NCBI GenBank assembly: GCA_002317435.1
Contig: DCIQ01000006.1
Span: 1 to 15,454, forward strand
Direction of reading: 5' to 3'
DNA length: 15,454 nucleotides
From: Bacteroidales bacterium UBA1722
GTDB taxonomy: Bacteria > Bacteroidota > Bacteroidia > Bacteroidales > UBA932
Shown here: positions 8,201 to 15,454 of the stretch, in pieces
How the letters are laid out: every line of letters begins with the position of its first letter
Numbering within the stretch: position 1 is the first letter of the stretch
Position numbers and translations under genes: made by a program
The notes under the pieces: model-generated
The model's database searches: none
Seen by the model: only the letters and a program-made list of their open reading frames with translations
What the model was told of the DNA's origin: nothing

Positions 8201-8342
8201 AATTATATGGTTTTTATATTTTTAATAGCTGACAAGACACGAATTGACATACAAATCGAAATATGTTCATCAGTTCGAGATAAATTCAAATCAGTACCCC
8301 ACGCGAATGTAATCAAAAAGAATTAATAATCTACTGGCTCGG
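8201..8342 (-). promoter_or_regulatory. Presumed promoter region of the RADAR operon
   Basis: AT-rich sequence directly upstream of the operon's first ATG. On the minus strand a TTTTTG run (8319-8314) lies about 20 nt before TGATTTG (8293-8287), loosely like the Bacteroidota -33 TTTG / -7 TAnnTTTG pair, but the -7 box lacks the leading TA. A second weak candidate is TATTTCG nearer the gene. No confident box or operator can be chosen; the assignment is mainly positional. Confidence 0.3.
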
Positions 8343-8567
8343 ATGGAAATCTTTAAACGCCTTGCAGATGTCGTCGTTCCGACTGCCTTTGAAGCAGCCA
8401 GCAAGGTTGAGCGCCTGAAGGAATGCACTCTCGTGAAGACCATCGCCGCTGACAATGGTCTTCAGTCTGTCGACCATTGCGGGGTGATTTTACTCGTTTT
8501 TTCCCCCGAATCGATGCTTTTTATGCCATACGGGGGAGAAATGCGACAAATCTCCCCCGATGAGTAA
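8343..8567 (+). pseudogene. Orphan 74-codon ORF, probable gene fragment of unknown origin
   Basis: The frame encodes MEIFKRLADVVVPTAFEAAS, then KVERLKECTLVKTIAADNGL and QSVDHCG, a well-behaved amphipathic sequence that looks like real coding DNA to about nt 8480. After that it runs into the inverted-repeat cluster and loses coding character, ending at TAA 8565-8567. The frame is open back to a TAA at 8310-8312. I do not recognise the family. It could be the stub of a gene interrupted by acquisition of the RADAR island or a small intact gene. There is no clear ribosome binding site. Confidence 0.3.
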
Positions 8568-8578
8568 ACAAAAGCATC
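8488..8578. repeat. Cluster of interlocking inverted repeats (possible attenuator or mobile-element end)
   Basis: Several exact inverted pairs overlap in 91 bp: TTTACTC (8489-8495) with GAGTAAA (8562-8568); TCCCCCG (8502-8508) with CGGGGGA (8531-8537); CGGGGGAGA (8531-8539) with TCTCCCCCG (8551-8559), a 9-bp stem with an 11-nt loop; and GATGCTTTT (8513-8521) with AAAAGCATC (8570-8578). The G-run arm at 8531 can pair with either C-run arm, so alternative folds exist, and the outer pairs cross each other. There is no U tract after the strongest stem on either strand. Function unknown. Confidence 0.5.
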
Positions 8579-8636
8579 TGATCGAGATATCCCCGTCCAC
8601 AAGAATGATATGCTGCGATACTGTAAACATTTTTAC

Positions 8637-8644
8637 TACCTTTG
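8637..8644 (+). promoter_or_regulatory. Bacteroidota-type -7 promoter box (TAnnTTTG)
   Basis: TACCTTTG matches the TAnnTTTG consensus of the Bacteroidota primary sigma factor exactly and ends 21 nt before the DUF819 gene start. The -33 TTTG element is not obvious at the usual distance. It probably drives the right-hand + strand cluster, with a short leader. Confidence 0.55.
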
Positions 8645-8665
8645 TGAAAATATGTACCGACAGAT

Positions 8666-9859
8666 ATGACACGTATAATCATCATCGCCGCCATCTATCT
8701 GATAACTCCCGTCCTGATATCCTGGGCCTTCCCCAGATGGATGCCGCTTCAGAAGATAGGGACAGTCATCGCGGCATACGCGATAGGAATAATAATGGCT
8801 CTCACAGGATTCGTAAGTTTCGCCGCCGGTTCGGCCGAGGCTGCCACCATGTCCAAACTCCAGTCCACCATACAGAGCATCGCCGTGCCGCTGGCCATCC
8901 CCCTGATGCTTTTCAACTGTGATTTCAAACTGTGGACCAAATCGCTGCCCAAGACGGTGGCGGCACTGCTGGGAGGACTTCTGGCCGTCATAATCGCGAT
9001 AATCGCCGGATTTTTCGTATTCCGTGAGAGCGGGATAGACAACTTCCCGAACGTGGCAGCCATGATGACCGGCATATATACCGGCGGGACCATGAATTTC
9101 TTCGCGCTTGGAAGTGCCCTCAATGTGGACCCGAACACCATCACCATCACATACACTTTCGAGATGCTGATCACCTTCCCCCTGATCATGTTCATCGTGG
9201 GAGGCGGATACAAATTCTCCAGAAAACTGCTTCCCTTCGCGGATGAAAGTGTCTCGGTGAGTGAAAATGACAACGACAGGGCCCGTTCCATCGTGGAGAA
9301 CGGAATAGAAAACTACAGGGGAATGATCAGATGGGCCACCTTCAGGAAGACACTTCTGGGCCTGCTGCTCTCCGTCCTGTTCCTCGCCATAGGTGCCGGA
9401 GTCGCCCTGCTGACCACCGGAAAACTGAACGAACTGGCAGTGATACTGACCATCACCACACTCTCCATCATCGCCTCCTTCTCCAGGAAAGTGCGTGAAC
9501 TTCCCCGCACTTTCGAACTGGGGATGATTTTCATCCTGCTGTTCAGTGTAGTCGTGGCCTCGCAGTTCGATATATACAGCATAGATGCGAATGCCTTGAA
9601 CATAGGACTCTTCATCCTGTTCGTGATGCTGGTGTCCCTTACGCTGCATATCCTTTTCTGCCGTGCCTCCAGAGTGAGCGGAGACCTGTTCACCGTGGCC
9701 CAGGTGGGGCTTTTCTGTTCCCCTCCGTTCATACCCCCCGTAGTAGGTGCGATGGGTAACAAGAAAGTCCTCATCAGCGGTATCGTAATCGGCCTGGTGG
9801 GATATGCCGTAGGCACTTACCTGGGGGTCATGATGGCTGAATTGCTGAAGGTATTATAA
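8666..9859 (+). CDS. DUF819-family integral membrane protein (putative transporter)
   Basis: 397 aa, almost wholly hydrophobic with roughly ten membrane helices, beginning with a transmembrane segment right after MTR. The stretch MMTGIYTGGTMNFFALGSAL (133-152) is the conserved TGGxxNxxAL signature of the DUF819 (YjcL-like) family, whose fold and Gly/Asn-rich broken helices suggest a carrier; the substrate is unknown. A hydrophilic loop (about 192-216) divides the protein into two halves, as is usual for such carriers. It starts 21 nt after a TAnnTTTG box, so it is probably the first gene of the + strand cluster; the exported glycosidase follows after 23 nt. The family call is good. Any link between this transporter and the glycosidase's products is speculation. 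Confidence 0.85.
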   Translation: MTRIIIIAAIYLITPVLISWAFPRWMPLQKIGTVIAAYAIGIIMALTGFVSFAAGSAEAATMSKLQSTIQSIAVPLAIPLMLFNCDFKLWTKSLPKTVAALLGGLLAVIIAIIAGFFVFRESGIDNFPNVAAMMTGIYTGGTMNFFALGSALNVDPNTITITYTFEMLITFPLIMFIVGGGYKFSRKLLPFADESVSVSENDNDRARSIVENGIENYRGMIRWATFRKTLLGLLLSVLFLAIGAGVALLTTGKLNELAVILTITTLSIIASFSRKVRELPRTFELGMIFILLFSVVVASQFDIYSIDANALNIGLFILFVMLVSLTLHILFCRASRVSGDLFTVAQVGLFCSPPFIPPVVGAMGNKKVLISGIVIGLVGYAVGTYLGVMMAELLKVL

Positions 9860-9882
9860 ATGGCTTAATTCACCGGTATCAA

Positions 9883-12612
9883 ATGAGATTGAAGATATCA
9901 TTGGCTGCCATGTCGTGGTTTGTGGCAGCGGTATATGCGTACGCTGCGGCAGAATCCGGACCGAGCCGGAAAGTGCCCATGGAACGGAACTATATTAAAA
10001 CGCTCTCATCGTGTCAGGAGCATGGAGGGAGTTCCATGTGGCAGATGCAGCAGGTCAGTAAAGTCAGCCAGACTCCGGAAACCATATCCGGTCCCGACTG
10101 TGACACGCTGGGGTGGATACCTGCCATAGTGCCCGGAACGGTACTCCACTCGCTGGTGAATGCAGGCATCTACCCCGATCCCTATTTTTCGGACAACAAC
10201 AGACTTGACAAGAACCTGATACCCGATCTCGCATACACCGGTCGGGATTTTTGGGCATACTGGTTCCGCACCACACTTCAGTTTCCTGCTGATATCCATA
10301 AGGGAAAGAGAACATGGATGCAGCTTGAAGGCATCAATTATCATTCTGAAATATGGCTAAACGGGAAGCTCGTGACCACATATACCGGGATGTTCTGGGA
10401 AGAGAAGGCGGATATCACGGACTTTATCCTCCCCGATAAGGAAAACGTTCTGGCTGTCAAGGTGCTTCCGGTGGATTCGCCGGGTACGCTGATGCCCAAG
10501 ACATGGGGAGCCACCAACGAATGGCATAATGGAGGTGACGGGTGGATAGGACGTAATATCACCATGCTGATGAGCGTAGGCTGGGACTTCACATTTCATG
10601 ACGGCATCAGGGACAGGAATACCGGAATATGGAAAAATATCCGGATATACACTACCGGAGATGTGGAACTGGAATATCCGTTCGTAAAGACAGAACTCAG
10701 CCATCCCGACTATGAACGGGCGGATGCCACCGTCAGTGTGGAAGCGAGGAATGCATTGGCCGTCCCGGTCTCAGTCAGGGTAGAGGGAGTGATAGAGGGT
10801 ACCGGTATCCATTTCTCGAAAGAAAGCGTACTCGACCGTGGGGAGAAGCGGGAGATAGTTTTCTCTCCCGAAGAATTCCCCCAGTTAAGGATTGAAAACC
10901 CCCGTTTATGGTGGCCTGTCAATAAAGGTAAACAGAATCTGTACACGATGAGACTGCGCGTTCTCTGTGACGGAATTGTATCGGACAGCCTTACGACACG
11001 CTTCGGAATCCGGGAAATCCGCGCTGACAGGAACACACCTGACGGTTCCAAGACCTTTTATGTCAATGGAAAGCAGATTTTCATCATGGGGACGAACTGG
11101 ATACCCGAGGCGATGTGCATCAATTCCGATGAAAGGATGTATGCCGAGCTCCGGTACACAGCCATGACTGGTATAAACATGCTCCGTCTCTGGGGGGGCG
11201 GGATTACGGAATCTGATTATTTCTATTCGCTATGCGATGAACTCGGCATTCTGGTGTGGGAGGAGTTCTGGATGACCGGGGATACCCAGCATCCCGTGGA
11301 TCAGGGTGTATATCTGAAGAATGTGGCATCCGCAGTCAAGAGGACCAGACCGCATCCGAGTCTTGCATTCTATGTGTCATCCAATGAATCATCCTTCACA
11401 CAGGGTGCTGATGACCTGATCCGGGCACTTGACGGCACAAGGCCATACCAGCATCAGTCGGAATGTGACGGCATACACGACGGAAGTCCCTACAAGCAGG
11501 TCAATCCTATGTCATATTATGAGAACACCGCTTCAGAGAGGGGAAGCCGGATAGACGGATTCAACCCTGAGTACGGCGCTCCATGTCTTCCCACCGTTCA
11601 GTGTCTCAGAGAGATGATGGACGAAAAGGATCTCTGGCCCATAAATAAGGATGTCTGGGACTACCTTGACGGAAACGGCTTCGACAAGATGACCACTCTC
11701 TACAAGGAGATGACCGACTGTTACGGCGAGTCGTCAAATATAGATGAATATGCCCAGAAGGGGCAGTTCGTCGGAGCGGTAAACTATAAAGGTATATTCG
11801 AAACATGGAGGTACAATAAACTCCATAGCGGAGACAGGTTCACCTCCGGCTTCCTCTTCTGGTATCACAACAGCCCGATAAGGCAGGTGCAGGGCAGGAT
11901 GTGGGACTGGTCCCTCGAACCTACGGCCGCACTATTCGCGACCGCGAATGCCACAGAGCCGCAGCATCCTCAGTTCGATTTTCTCAAGAATACGGTGTCC
12001 GTGGCGAATGAATCTTTCGAGGACTTCGATGGCTGCCTTCTTGAAGCGACCCTTTATGACTTGTCATCGAATGTGATATGGTCAGCGGAAAAGAAGTTCG
12101 ATCTGGAAGCGGACAAGACATCCTGCGACCTGATGACCATACCTTTCCCTGATGAGATCACATCGGTCCACTTCATCAAACTGCGGCTGTTCGACAACAG
12201 CGGAAAGGAGATAGGCAGTAATTTCTACTGGCGTTCCACAGATCCTTATCTGGGGCCGAAAACCGTTTCAGGTCCATGCACCGGCGGATTTGTGGAGATC
12301 AATAACCTGCCTCTGATAAAGTTGGGGGTAAAGCACCGTATCGGTGTCAATGCCGACGGGGAACACTGTGTCACAGTCACGCTGAGCAACAGAAACCGCT
12401 CCATCGCTTTCTTCACCAGACTGCAGTGGCTCGGTCCCGACGGCCGTCCCGTCCGTCCCTCATACTATAGTGATAACTTCTTCTGTCTGACTCCGGGTGA
12501 AAGCAGAACCGTCACGATATGTAATCTTCCGTCAGACATCGGACACGGCAGTTATACTCTCGTAATAGGGGGTTTCAGACAGAAAGAACAGAGATTCACT
12601 GTCGAGTTATAG
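9883..12612 (+). CDS. Exported glycoside hydrolase family 2 (beta-mannosidase/exo-beta-glucosaminidase-like)
   Basis: 909 aa. Residues 1-22 form a signal peptide (hydrophobic LAAMSWFVAAVYAYA, cleavage near AYA-AA), so it acts in the periplasm or outside the cell. GH2 order is visible: sugar-binding jelly roll (about 75-260; PGTVLHSLVNAGIYPDPYF, LEGINYHSEIWLNG), an Ig-like domain (about 265-385), then the TIM barrel beginning GKQIFIMGTNWIPEA (396-410) with LRLWGGG (434-440). SSNESS (499-504) supplies the likely acid/base E502, and NPEYGAP (561-567) the likely nucleophile E563. C-terminal beta domains fill about 710-909. The double WxP/PGT features and overall length fit the mannosidase/exo-glucosaminidase branch rather than LacZ. 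No lipobox Cys is seen. There is no SusC/D pair nearby, so it is not in a recognisable polysaccharide utilisation locus. The exact substrate cannot be fixed from sequence. Confidence 0.88.
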   Translation: MRLKISLAAMSWFVAAVYAYAAAESGPSRKVPMERNYIKTLSSCQEHGGSSMWQMQQVSKVSQTPETISGPDCDTLGWIPAIVPGTVLHSLVNAGIYPDPYFSDNNRLDKNLIPDLAYTGRDFWAYWFRTTLQFPADIHKGKRTWMQLEGINYHSEIWLNGKLVTTYTGMFWEEKADITDFILPDKENVLAVKVLPVDSPGTLMPKTWGATNEWHNGGDGWIGRNITMLMSVGWDFTFHDGIRDRNTGIWKNIRIYTTGDVELEYPFVKTELSHPDYERADATVSVEARNALAVPVSVRVEGVIEGTGIHFSKESVLDRGEKREIVFSPEEFPQLRIENPRLWWPVNKGKQNLYTMRLRVLCDGIVSDSLTTRFGIREIRADRNTPDGSKTFYVNGKQIFIMGTNWIPEAMCINSDERMYAELRYTAMTGINMLRLWGGGITESDYFYSLCDELGILVWEEFWMTGDTQHPVDQGVYLKNVASAVKRTRPHPSLAFYVSSNESSFTQGADDLIRALDGTRPYQHQSECDGIHDGSPYKQVNPMSYYENTASERGSRIDGFNPEYGAPCLPTVQCLREMMDEKDLWPINKDVWDYLDGNGFDKMTTLYKEMTDCYGESSNIDEYAQKGQFVGAVNYKGIFETWRYNKLHSGDRFTSGFLFWYHNSPIRQVQGRMWDWSLEPTAALFATANATEPQHPQFDFLKNTVSVANESFEDFDGCLLEATLYDLSSNVIWSAEKKFDLEADKTSCDLMTIPFPDEITSVHFIKLRLFDNSGKEIGSNFYWRSTDPYLGPKTVSGPCTGGFVEINNLPLIKLGVKHRIGVNADGEHCVTVTLSNRNRSIAFFTRLQWLGPDGRPVRPSYYSDNFFCLTPGESRTVTICNLPSDIGHGSYTLVIGGFRQKEQRFTVEL

Positions 12613-12659
12613 GCAAATCCGTCATTACAGTCGATTCATCAACGAAACAAGATAAAGTC

Positions 12660-13454
12660 ATGATAACACTAAAAGGTCCGGAATTCTTCCTGCTGGCAGG
12701 TCCCTGCGTAGTGGAAGGACGTGAAATAACCAGAGATATCGCCGCGAAACTGAAAGAGATAACTACCCGGCTGGGTGTTCCTTTCGTGTTCAAGGCTTCC
12801 TACCGCAAGGCGAACCGTTCGAGCATCTCTTCGTTCACCGGTATAGGGGATGAAGCCGGGCTGGAGATTCTTCAAGGGATAAAAGAAGATTTCGACGTGC
12901 CCGTAGTAACAGACATCCATTCACCCCAAGAGGCTGCTGAGGCAGCATCACATAGTATCGATATTCTCCAGATACCGGCCTTCCTGTGCCGTCAGACCGA
13001 CCTGCTGGAAGCGGCTGCCCGTACGGGTAAATACGTGAATATTAAGAAAGGACAGTTTCTTTCTCCGGAGGCGATGCAGTTCGCGGCTGCCAAGGTCGCC
13101 CATTTCGGAAACACCAACATTATGCTGACAGAGCGGGGTACCACTTTCGGGTATTCCGATCTGATAGTGGATTTCAGGGGGATTCCCGAGATGCAGAAGA
13201 CCGGTTATCCTGTACTGCTGGACGTTACCCACTCCCTCCAGCAACCCAATCAGGGATGCGGTGTGACGGGGGGACGTCCCGATATGATCGAGACACTGGC
13301 CAAGGCCGGTATCGCCGCAGGTGCAGACGGACTCTTCATGGAGACCCATCCCGATCCCTCGAAAGCACTCTCGGACGGCGCCAACATGCTCCGCCTCGAC
13401 CTGATGGAGAATCTTCTCAAGAAACTTATCAGAGTTCGGGAAGCCATTTTGTGA
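12660..13454 (+). CDS. kdsA: 3-deoxy-8-phosphooctulonate (KDO-8-P) synthase, metal-dependent class
   Basis: 264 aa, full length. It condenses phosphoenolpyruvate with arabinose 5-phosphate to KDO-8-phosphate, the first committed step to the KDO of lipopolysaccharide inner core, in the cytoplasm. Diagnostic motifs: LAGPCVVEG (12-20), FKASYRKANRSS (44-55), DILQIPAFLCRQTDL (101-115), DVTHSLQQPN (188-197) and GADGLFMETHPDP (221-233). C16, H191, E228 and D239 match the four metal ligands of the metal-dependent class; metal-free enzymes such as the E. coli one have Asn at the Cys position. It follows the glycosidase by 47 nt and precedes the antiporter by 10 nt. Its presence indicates a Gram-negative host with KDO-containing LPS. 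KdsB and KdsD are not in the window. Confidence 0.96.
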   Translation: MITLKGPEFFLLAGPCVVEGREITRDIAAKLKEITTRLGVPFVFKASYRKANRSSISSFTGIGDEAGLEILQGIKEDFDVPVVTDIHSPQEAAEAASHSIDILQIPAFLCRQTDLLEAAARTGKYVNIKKGQFLSPEAMQFAAAKVAHFGNTNIMLTERGTTFGYSDLIVDFRGIPEMQKTGYPVLLDVTHSLQQPNQGCGVTGGRPDMIETLAKAGIAAGADGLFMETHPDPSKALSDGANMLRLDLMENLLKKLIRVREAIL

Positions 13455-13464
13455 AGTGTCATCC

Positions 13465-14760
13465 ATGGAGACTGTCATTGACCATAAAAAAGGGTTGAAA
13501 GCCCTGTCTCCCACATTGGTGCTTCTGGGGGTGTTCTTCGTCGCCGCTGTAGTGGCGGGGGATTTCTATGTGGTCCCCGTCTCGCTGGCGTTCGTGGTAG
13601 CGTCTGTATATGCCATCATCATCCTGAGAGGAAACACCCTCGAAGAGAAAATCACTCTCTTCTCGAAAGGGGCGGCCGATCCGAATATTCTCTACATGGT
13701 GTGGATTTTCGTTCTGGCGGGGATATTCGCGGCTTCGGCCAAATCCATCGGGGCCGTGGATGCTACCGTCTCTCTCTCGCTGAAGATAGTCCCCCCGGCA
13801 TTCCTGCCTGCGGGGATATTCCTGGCCACATGTTTCATCTCCATGGCCATCGGTACTTCTGTCGGGACCATAGTCGCTCTGACTCCCGTGGTGACGGGAC
13901 TCTCTGCACAGATAGGCACCGACACCGCCTGGATGGTCGCCATAGTGGTGGGGGGGGCATTTTTCGGGGACAATCTCTCCTTCATCTCGGACACCACCAT
14001 CGCCGCCACCCGTACCCAGGGGTGCGATATGCGGGACAAGTTCCTCACCAACCTGAGGATAGTATTGCCTGCGGCAATAATTACATTGTTGATATATGCA
14101 TTACCCCACATACAGACAGAATCCGTGGAAACTGCCTTGGATGTCCGTTGGTGGCTTGCCGTACCCTATCTGCTGGTCATCGTTCTGGCCCTGTGCGGGA
14201 TGAGGGTGCTGACTGTGCTGCCGGTCGGCATCGCAGCCTGCTGGATTATGGGTATTGCCGCAGGCAGTGATATCCTCTCCCTGCTGGTCGCCTCCAGTGA
14301 CGGGGTGCGCTCCATGTGCGAACTGATTCTGGTCACGCTGATGGCCGGGGGGCTGATGAACATCATCCGGATTCTCGGGGGATTCGAATACATAATCGCC
14401 ATCCTCACCAGAAAAGTATCCGAGCAGAGGGGGGCGGAAGGGGTTATCGCCCTGATGGCCGTCCTGACCAACATCTGTACCGCGAACAATACGGTCGCCA
14501 TCATCACCACGGGCGGGATAGCGAAGGAAATCTCACAGAAATACGGGGTCTCTCCACGGAGGAGCGCCAGTATATTGGATACGGCATCCTGTTTCATCCA
14601 GGGGCTGCTCCCTTACGGGGCCCAGCTGCTGATGGCATCGTCTCTGGCGGCCATATCTTCCGTCGAGATACTCAGATACCTCTATTATCCGTTTTTTACC
14701 GGAGCCATGCTGGTGCTGTCCATACTTTTCTCCGGAAAAAATCACCTGAAACTTAAGTAA
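13465..14760 (+). CDS. nhaC: NhaC-family Na+/H+ antiporter
   Basis: 431 aa from ATG 13465; a GTG at 13456 would add three residues but lies only 1 nt after the kdsA stop. It is an inner-membrane protein with about 11-12 helices that exchanges Na+ for H+, serving pH and salt homeostasis. Motifs typical of the NhaC group: GTSVGTIVALTP (130-141) and GGAFFGDNLSFISDTTIAAT (163-182), the conserved GD-SD polar helix thought to bind cations, followed by QGCDMRDKFLTN. A second Gly-rich segment with TNICTANNTVAIITTG lies in the C-terminal half, giving the inverted-repeat layout of ion transporters. Related carriers in this superfamily exchange malate/lactate or amino acids, so the exact substrate is inferred. 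The 21-nt gap to ridA supports co-transcription. Confidence 0.87.
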   Translation: METVIDHKKGLKALSPTLVLLGVFFVAAVVAGDFYVVPVSLAFVVASVYAIIILRGNTLEEKITLFSKGAADPNILYMVWIFVLAGIFAASAKSIGAVDATVSLSLKIVPPAFLPAGIFLATCFISMAIGTSVGTIVALTPVVTGLSAQIGTDTAWMVAIVVGGAFFGDNLSFISDTTIAATRTQGCDMRDKFLTNLRIVLPAAIITLLIYALPHIQTESVETALDVRWWLAVPYLLVIVLALCGMRVLTVLPVGIAACWIMGIAAGSDILSLLVASSDGVRSMCELILVTLMAGGLMNIIRILGGFEYIIAILTRKVSEQRGAEGVIALMAVLTNICTANNTVAIITTGGIAKEISQKYGVSPRRSASILDTASCFIQGLLPYGAQLLMASSLAAISSVEILRYLYYPFFTGAMLVLSILFSGKNHLKLK

Positions 14761-14781
14761 CCAACAAAAACATCGAAACAT

Positions 14782-15159
14782 ATGAAAAAGATAATCTCCA
14801 CTCAGACGGCCCCCGCAGCGATAGGGCCTTATTCACAGGCAGTTGAAGCCAACGGGATGGTGTATGTCTCCGGACAGCTGCCCATCATACCTTCCACAGG
14901 TGAGATGCCTTCCGGAATCGCGGACCAGACCAGACAGTCCCTTACGAATATCGGTGAGATACTCAATGCGGCGGGATGCTCGTACGCTGACGTGGTGAAG
15001 GTATCCGTATTGCTGGCCGACATCGCAGATTTCGGGGCGATGAACAGTGTCTATGCGGAGTTCTTCCCTTCGGAGGCTCCTGCCAGAGTATGTTATCAGG
15101 TGGCGGCGCTCCCCAAGCAGTCTCTTGTGGAGATCGATGTCATCGCGGCTCACAAATAG
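14782..15159 (+). CDS. ridA: RidA family 2-iminobutanoate/2-iminopropanoate deaminase
   Basis: 125 aa, full length. RidA hydrolyses reactive enamine/imine intermediates released by PLP-dependent threonine and serine dehydratases, protecting PLP enzymes from damage in the cytoplasm; it acts as a trimer. Seen: TAPAAIGPYSQAV (9-21), YVSGQLP (28-34), R102 in PARVCYQVAALPK and E117 in LVEIDVIAAHK. The Arg and Glu are the substrate-binding and water-activating residues, so the protein belongs to the active RidA subgroup. It starts 21 nt after the antiporter stop and is followed by the next gene after 8 nt. Confidence 0.95.
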   Translation: MKKIISTQTAPAAIGPYSQAVEANGMVYVSGQLPIIPSTGEMPSGIADQTRQSLTNIGEILNAAGCSYADVVKVSVLLADIADFGAMNSVYAEFFPSEAPARVCYQVAALPKQSLVEIDVIAAHK

Positions 15160-15167
15160 GACCGGTT

Positions 15168-15454
15168 ATGAAAATCTGGACTAAAATAGGGATATGGACC
15201 GGACTCATAATCATTCTGGGCATATCGGTTTTTCTGTACTTCAGATATTTCTTCGTGTTCGGTGAGGGCGTGAAAGCCGGAGAACTGAATCAGGTGATGT
15301 ATAAGGGATGGGTCTTCAAGACTTACGAAGGAAGGCTTATCCAGTCGGGATTCAAAGGTGCAGAAGGCGGCGGTTCCATCCAGTCGAATCAGTTCGATTT
15401 CTCCGTAACGGACAAGTCCGTGGCGGATTCACTGATGCGCTGCAGCGGGAAGCA
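15168..15454 (+). CDS. Single-pass membrane-anchored hypothetical protein, N-terminal part (cut by right edge)
   Basis: 95 codons are visible. An N-terminal MKIWTK is followed by one hydrophobic helix (about residues 7-30, GIWTGLIIILGISVFLYF) and then a soluble part containing FGEGVKAGELNQVMYKGWVF, KTYEGRLIQSGF and SIQSNQFDFSV. I recall this as a pattern of conserved short Bacteroidota proteins that sometimes carry an unrelated automatic enzyme name; nothing in the sequence supports an enzyme. The soluble part is probably periplasmic (few basic residues after the helix). It begins 8 nt after ridA, so it belongs to the same transcript. Function unknown. Confidence 0.75.
   Translation, partial: MKIWTKIGIWTGLIIILGISVFLYFRYFFVFGEGVKAGELNQVMYKGWVFKTYEGRLIQSGFKGAEGGGSIQSNQFDFSVTDKSVADSLMRCSGK

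Noticed and set aside
8488..8578. CRISPR array or integron attC site
   Set aside because: The repeats are inverted and unevenly placed, not direct repeats with regular spacers, and no cas or integrase gene is nearby.
8636..9649. Long minus-strand frame (337 codons) opposite the DUF819 gene
   Set aside because: Its product is a low-complexity run of G, H, D, Q, E and Y typical of antisense to a hydrophobic membrane protein; the + strand frame has a clear family motif and promoter.
9883..12612. Polysaccharide utilisation locus around the GH2 enzyme
   Set aside because: No SusC/SusD-like genes, sensor-regulator or further CAZymes are seen; the neighbours are kdsA, an antiporter and ridA.

Overview
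The window looks like a chromosomal segment of a Bacteroidota (gut Bacteroidales-type) bacterium. The pointers are a TAnnTTTG promoter box just before the right-hand gene cluster, weak or absent Shine-Dalgarno sequences, a Cys-type (metal-dependent) KDO-8-phosphate synthase implying LPS, a secreted family 2 glycosidase, and a RecD2/HipA-rich accessory flank. The species cannot be fixed from the sequence alone.

Left edge (1-1422, + strand): the C-terminal part of a HipA-family kinase, cut by the window edge. It is followed by short decayed pieces: the first ~45 codons of a RecD2-type helicase, then an unrelated frame-broken remnant. A perfect 14-bp hairpin closes this zone 4 nt past the stop of the convergent operon.

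Centre (1423-8200, - strand): a three-gene operon read right to left. The second and third genes are a recognisable RADAR anti-phage pair: an 877-aa AAA+/KAP-like P-loop ATPase (RdrA) and an 878-aa adenosine deaminase (RdrB) with a complete ADA active-site set, 26 nt apart. The first gene (460 aa) is not one of the RADAR accessory proteins known to me (SLATT-type or Csx27-type membrane proteins). It has a Rossmann-like domain resembling nucleoside deoxyribosyltransferase/TIR-like folds, a short coiled coil and a TPR-like helical C-terminus. This soluble sensor-like partner is the most interesting item here: a candidate RADAR subtype in which a ligand-binding TPR protein is made with the ATPase-deaminase pair. 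The operon, rdrA especially, is visibly more AT-rich than its flanks, as expected of an acquired defence island.

Boundary (8201-8665): a non-coding or decayed stretch with the presumed RADAR promoter region, an orphan 74-codon ORF of unknown origin, and a dense set of overlapping inverted repeats (8488-8578) that can pair in more than one way.

Right side (8666-15454, + strand): a tightly spaced chromosomal cluster of a DUF819 membrane protein, an exported GH2 beta-glycosidase, KdsA, an NhaC-type Na+/H+ antiporter, RidA, and the start of a single-pass membrane protein cut by the right edge. Gaps are 8-47 nt, so these are probably co-transcribed from the promoter at about 8637-8644, although their functions do not form one obvious pathway.
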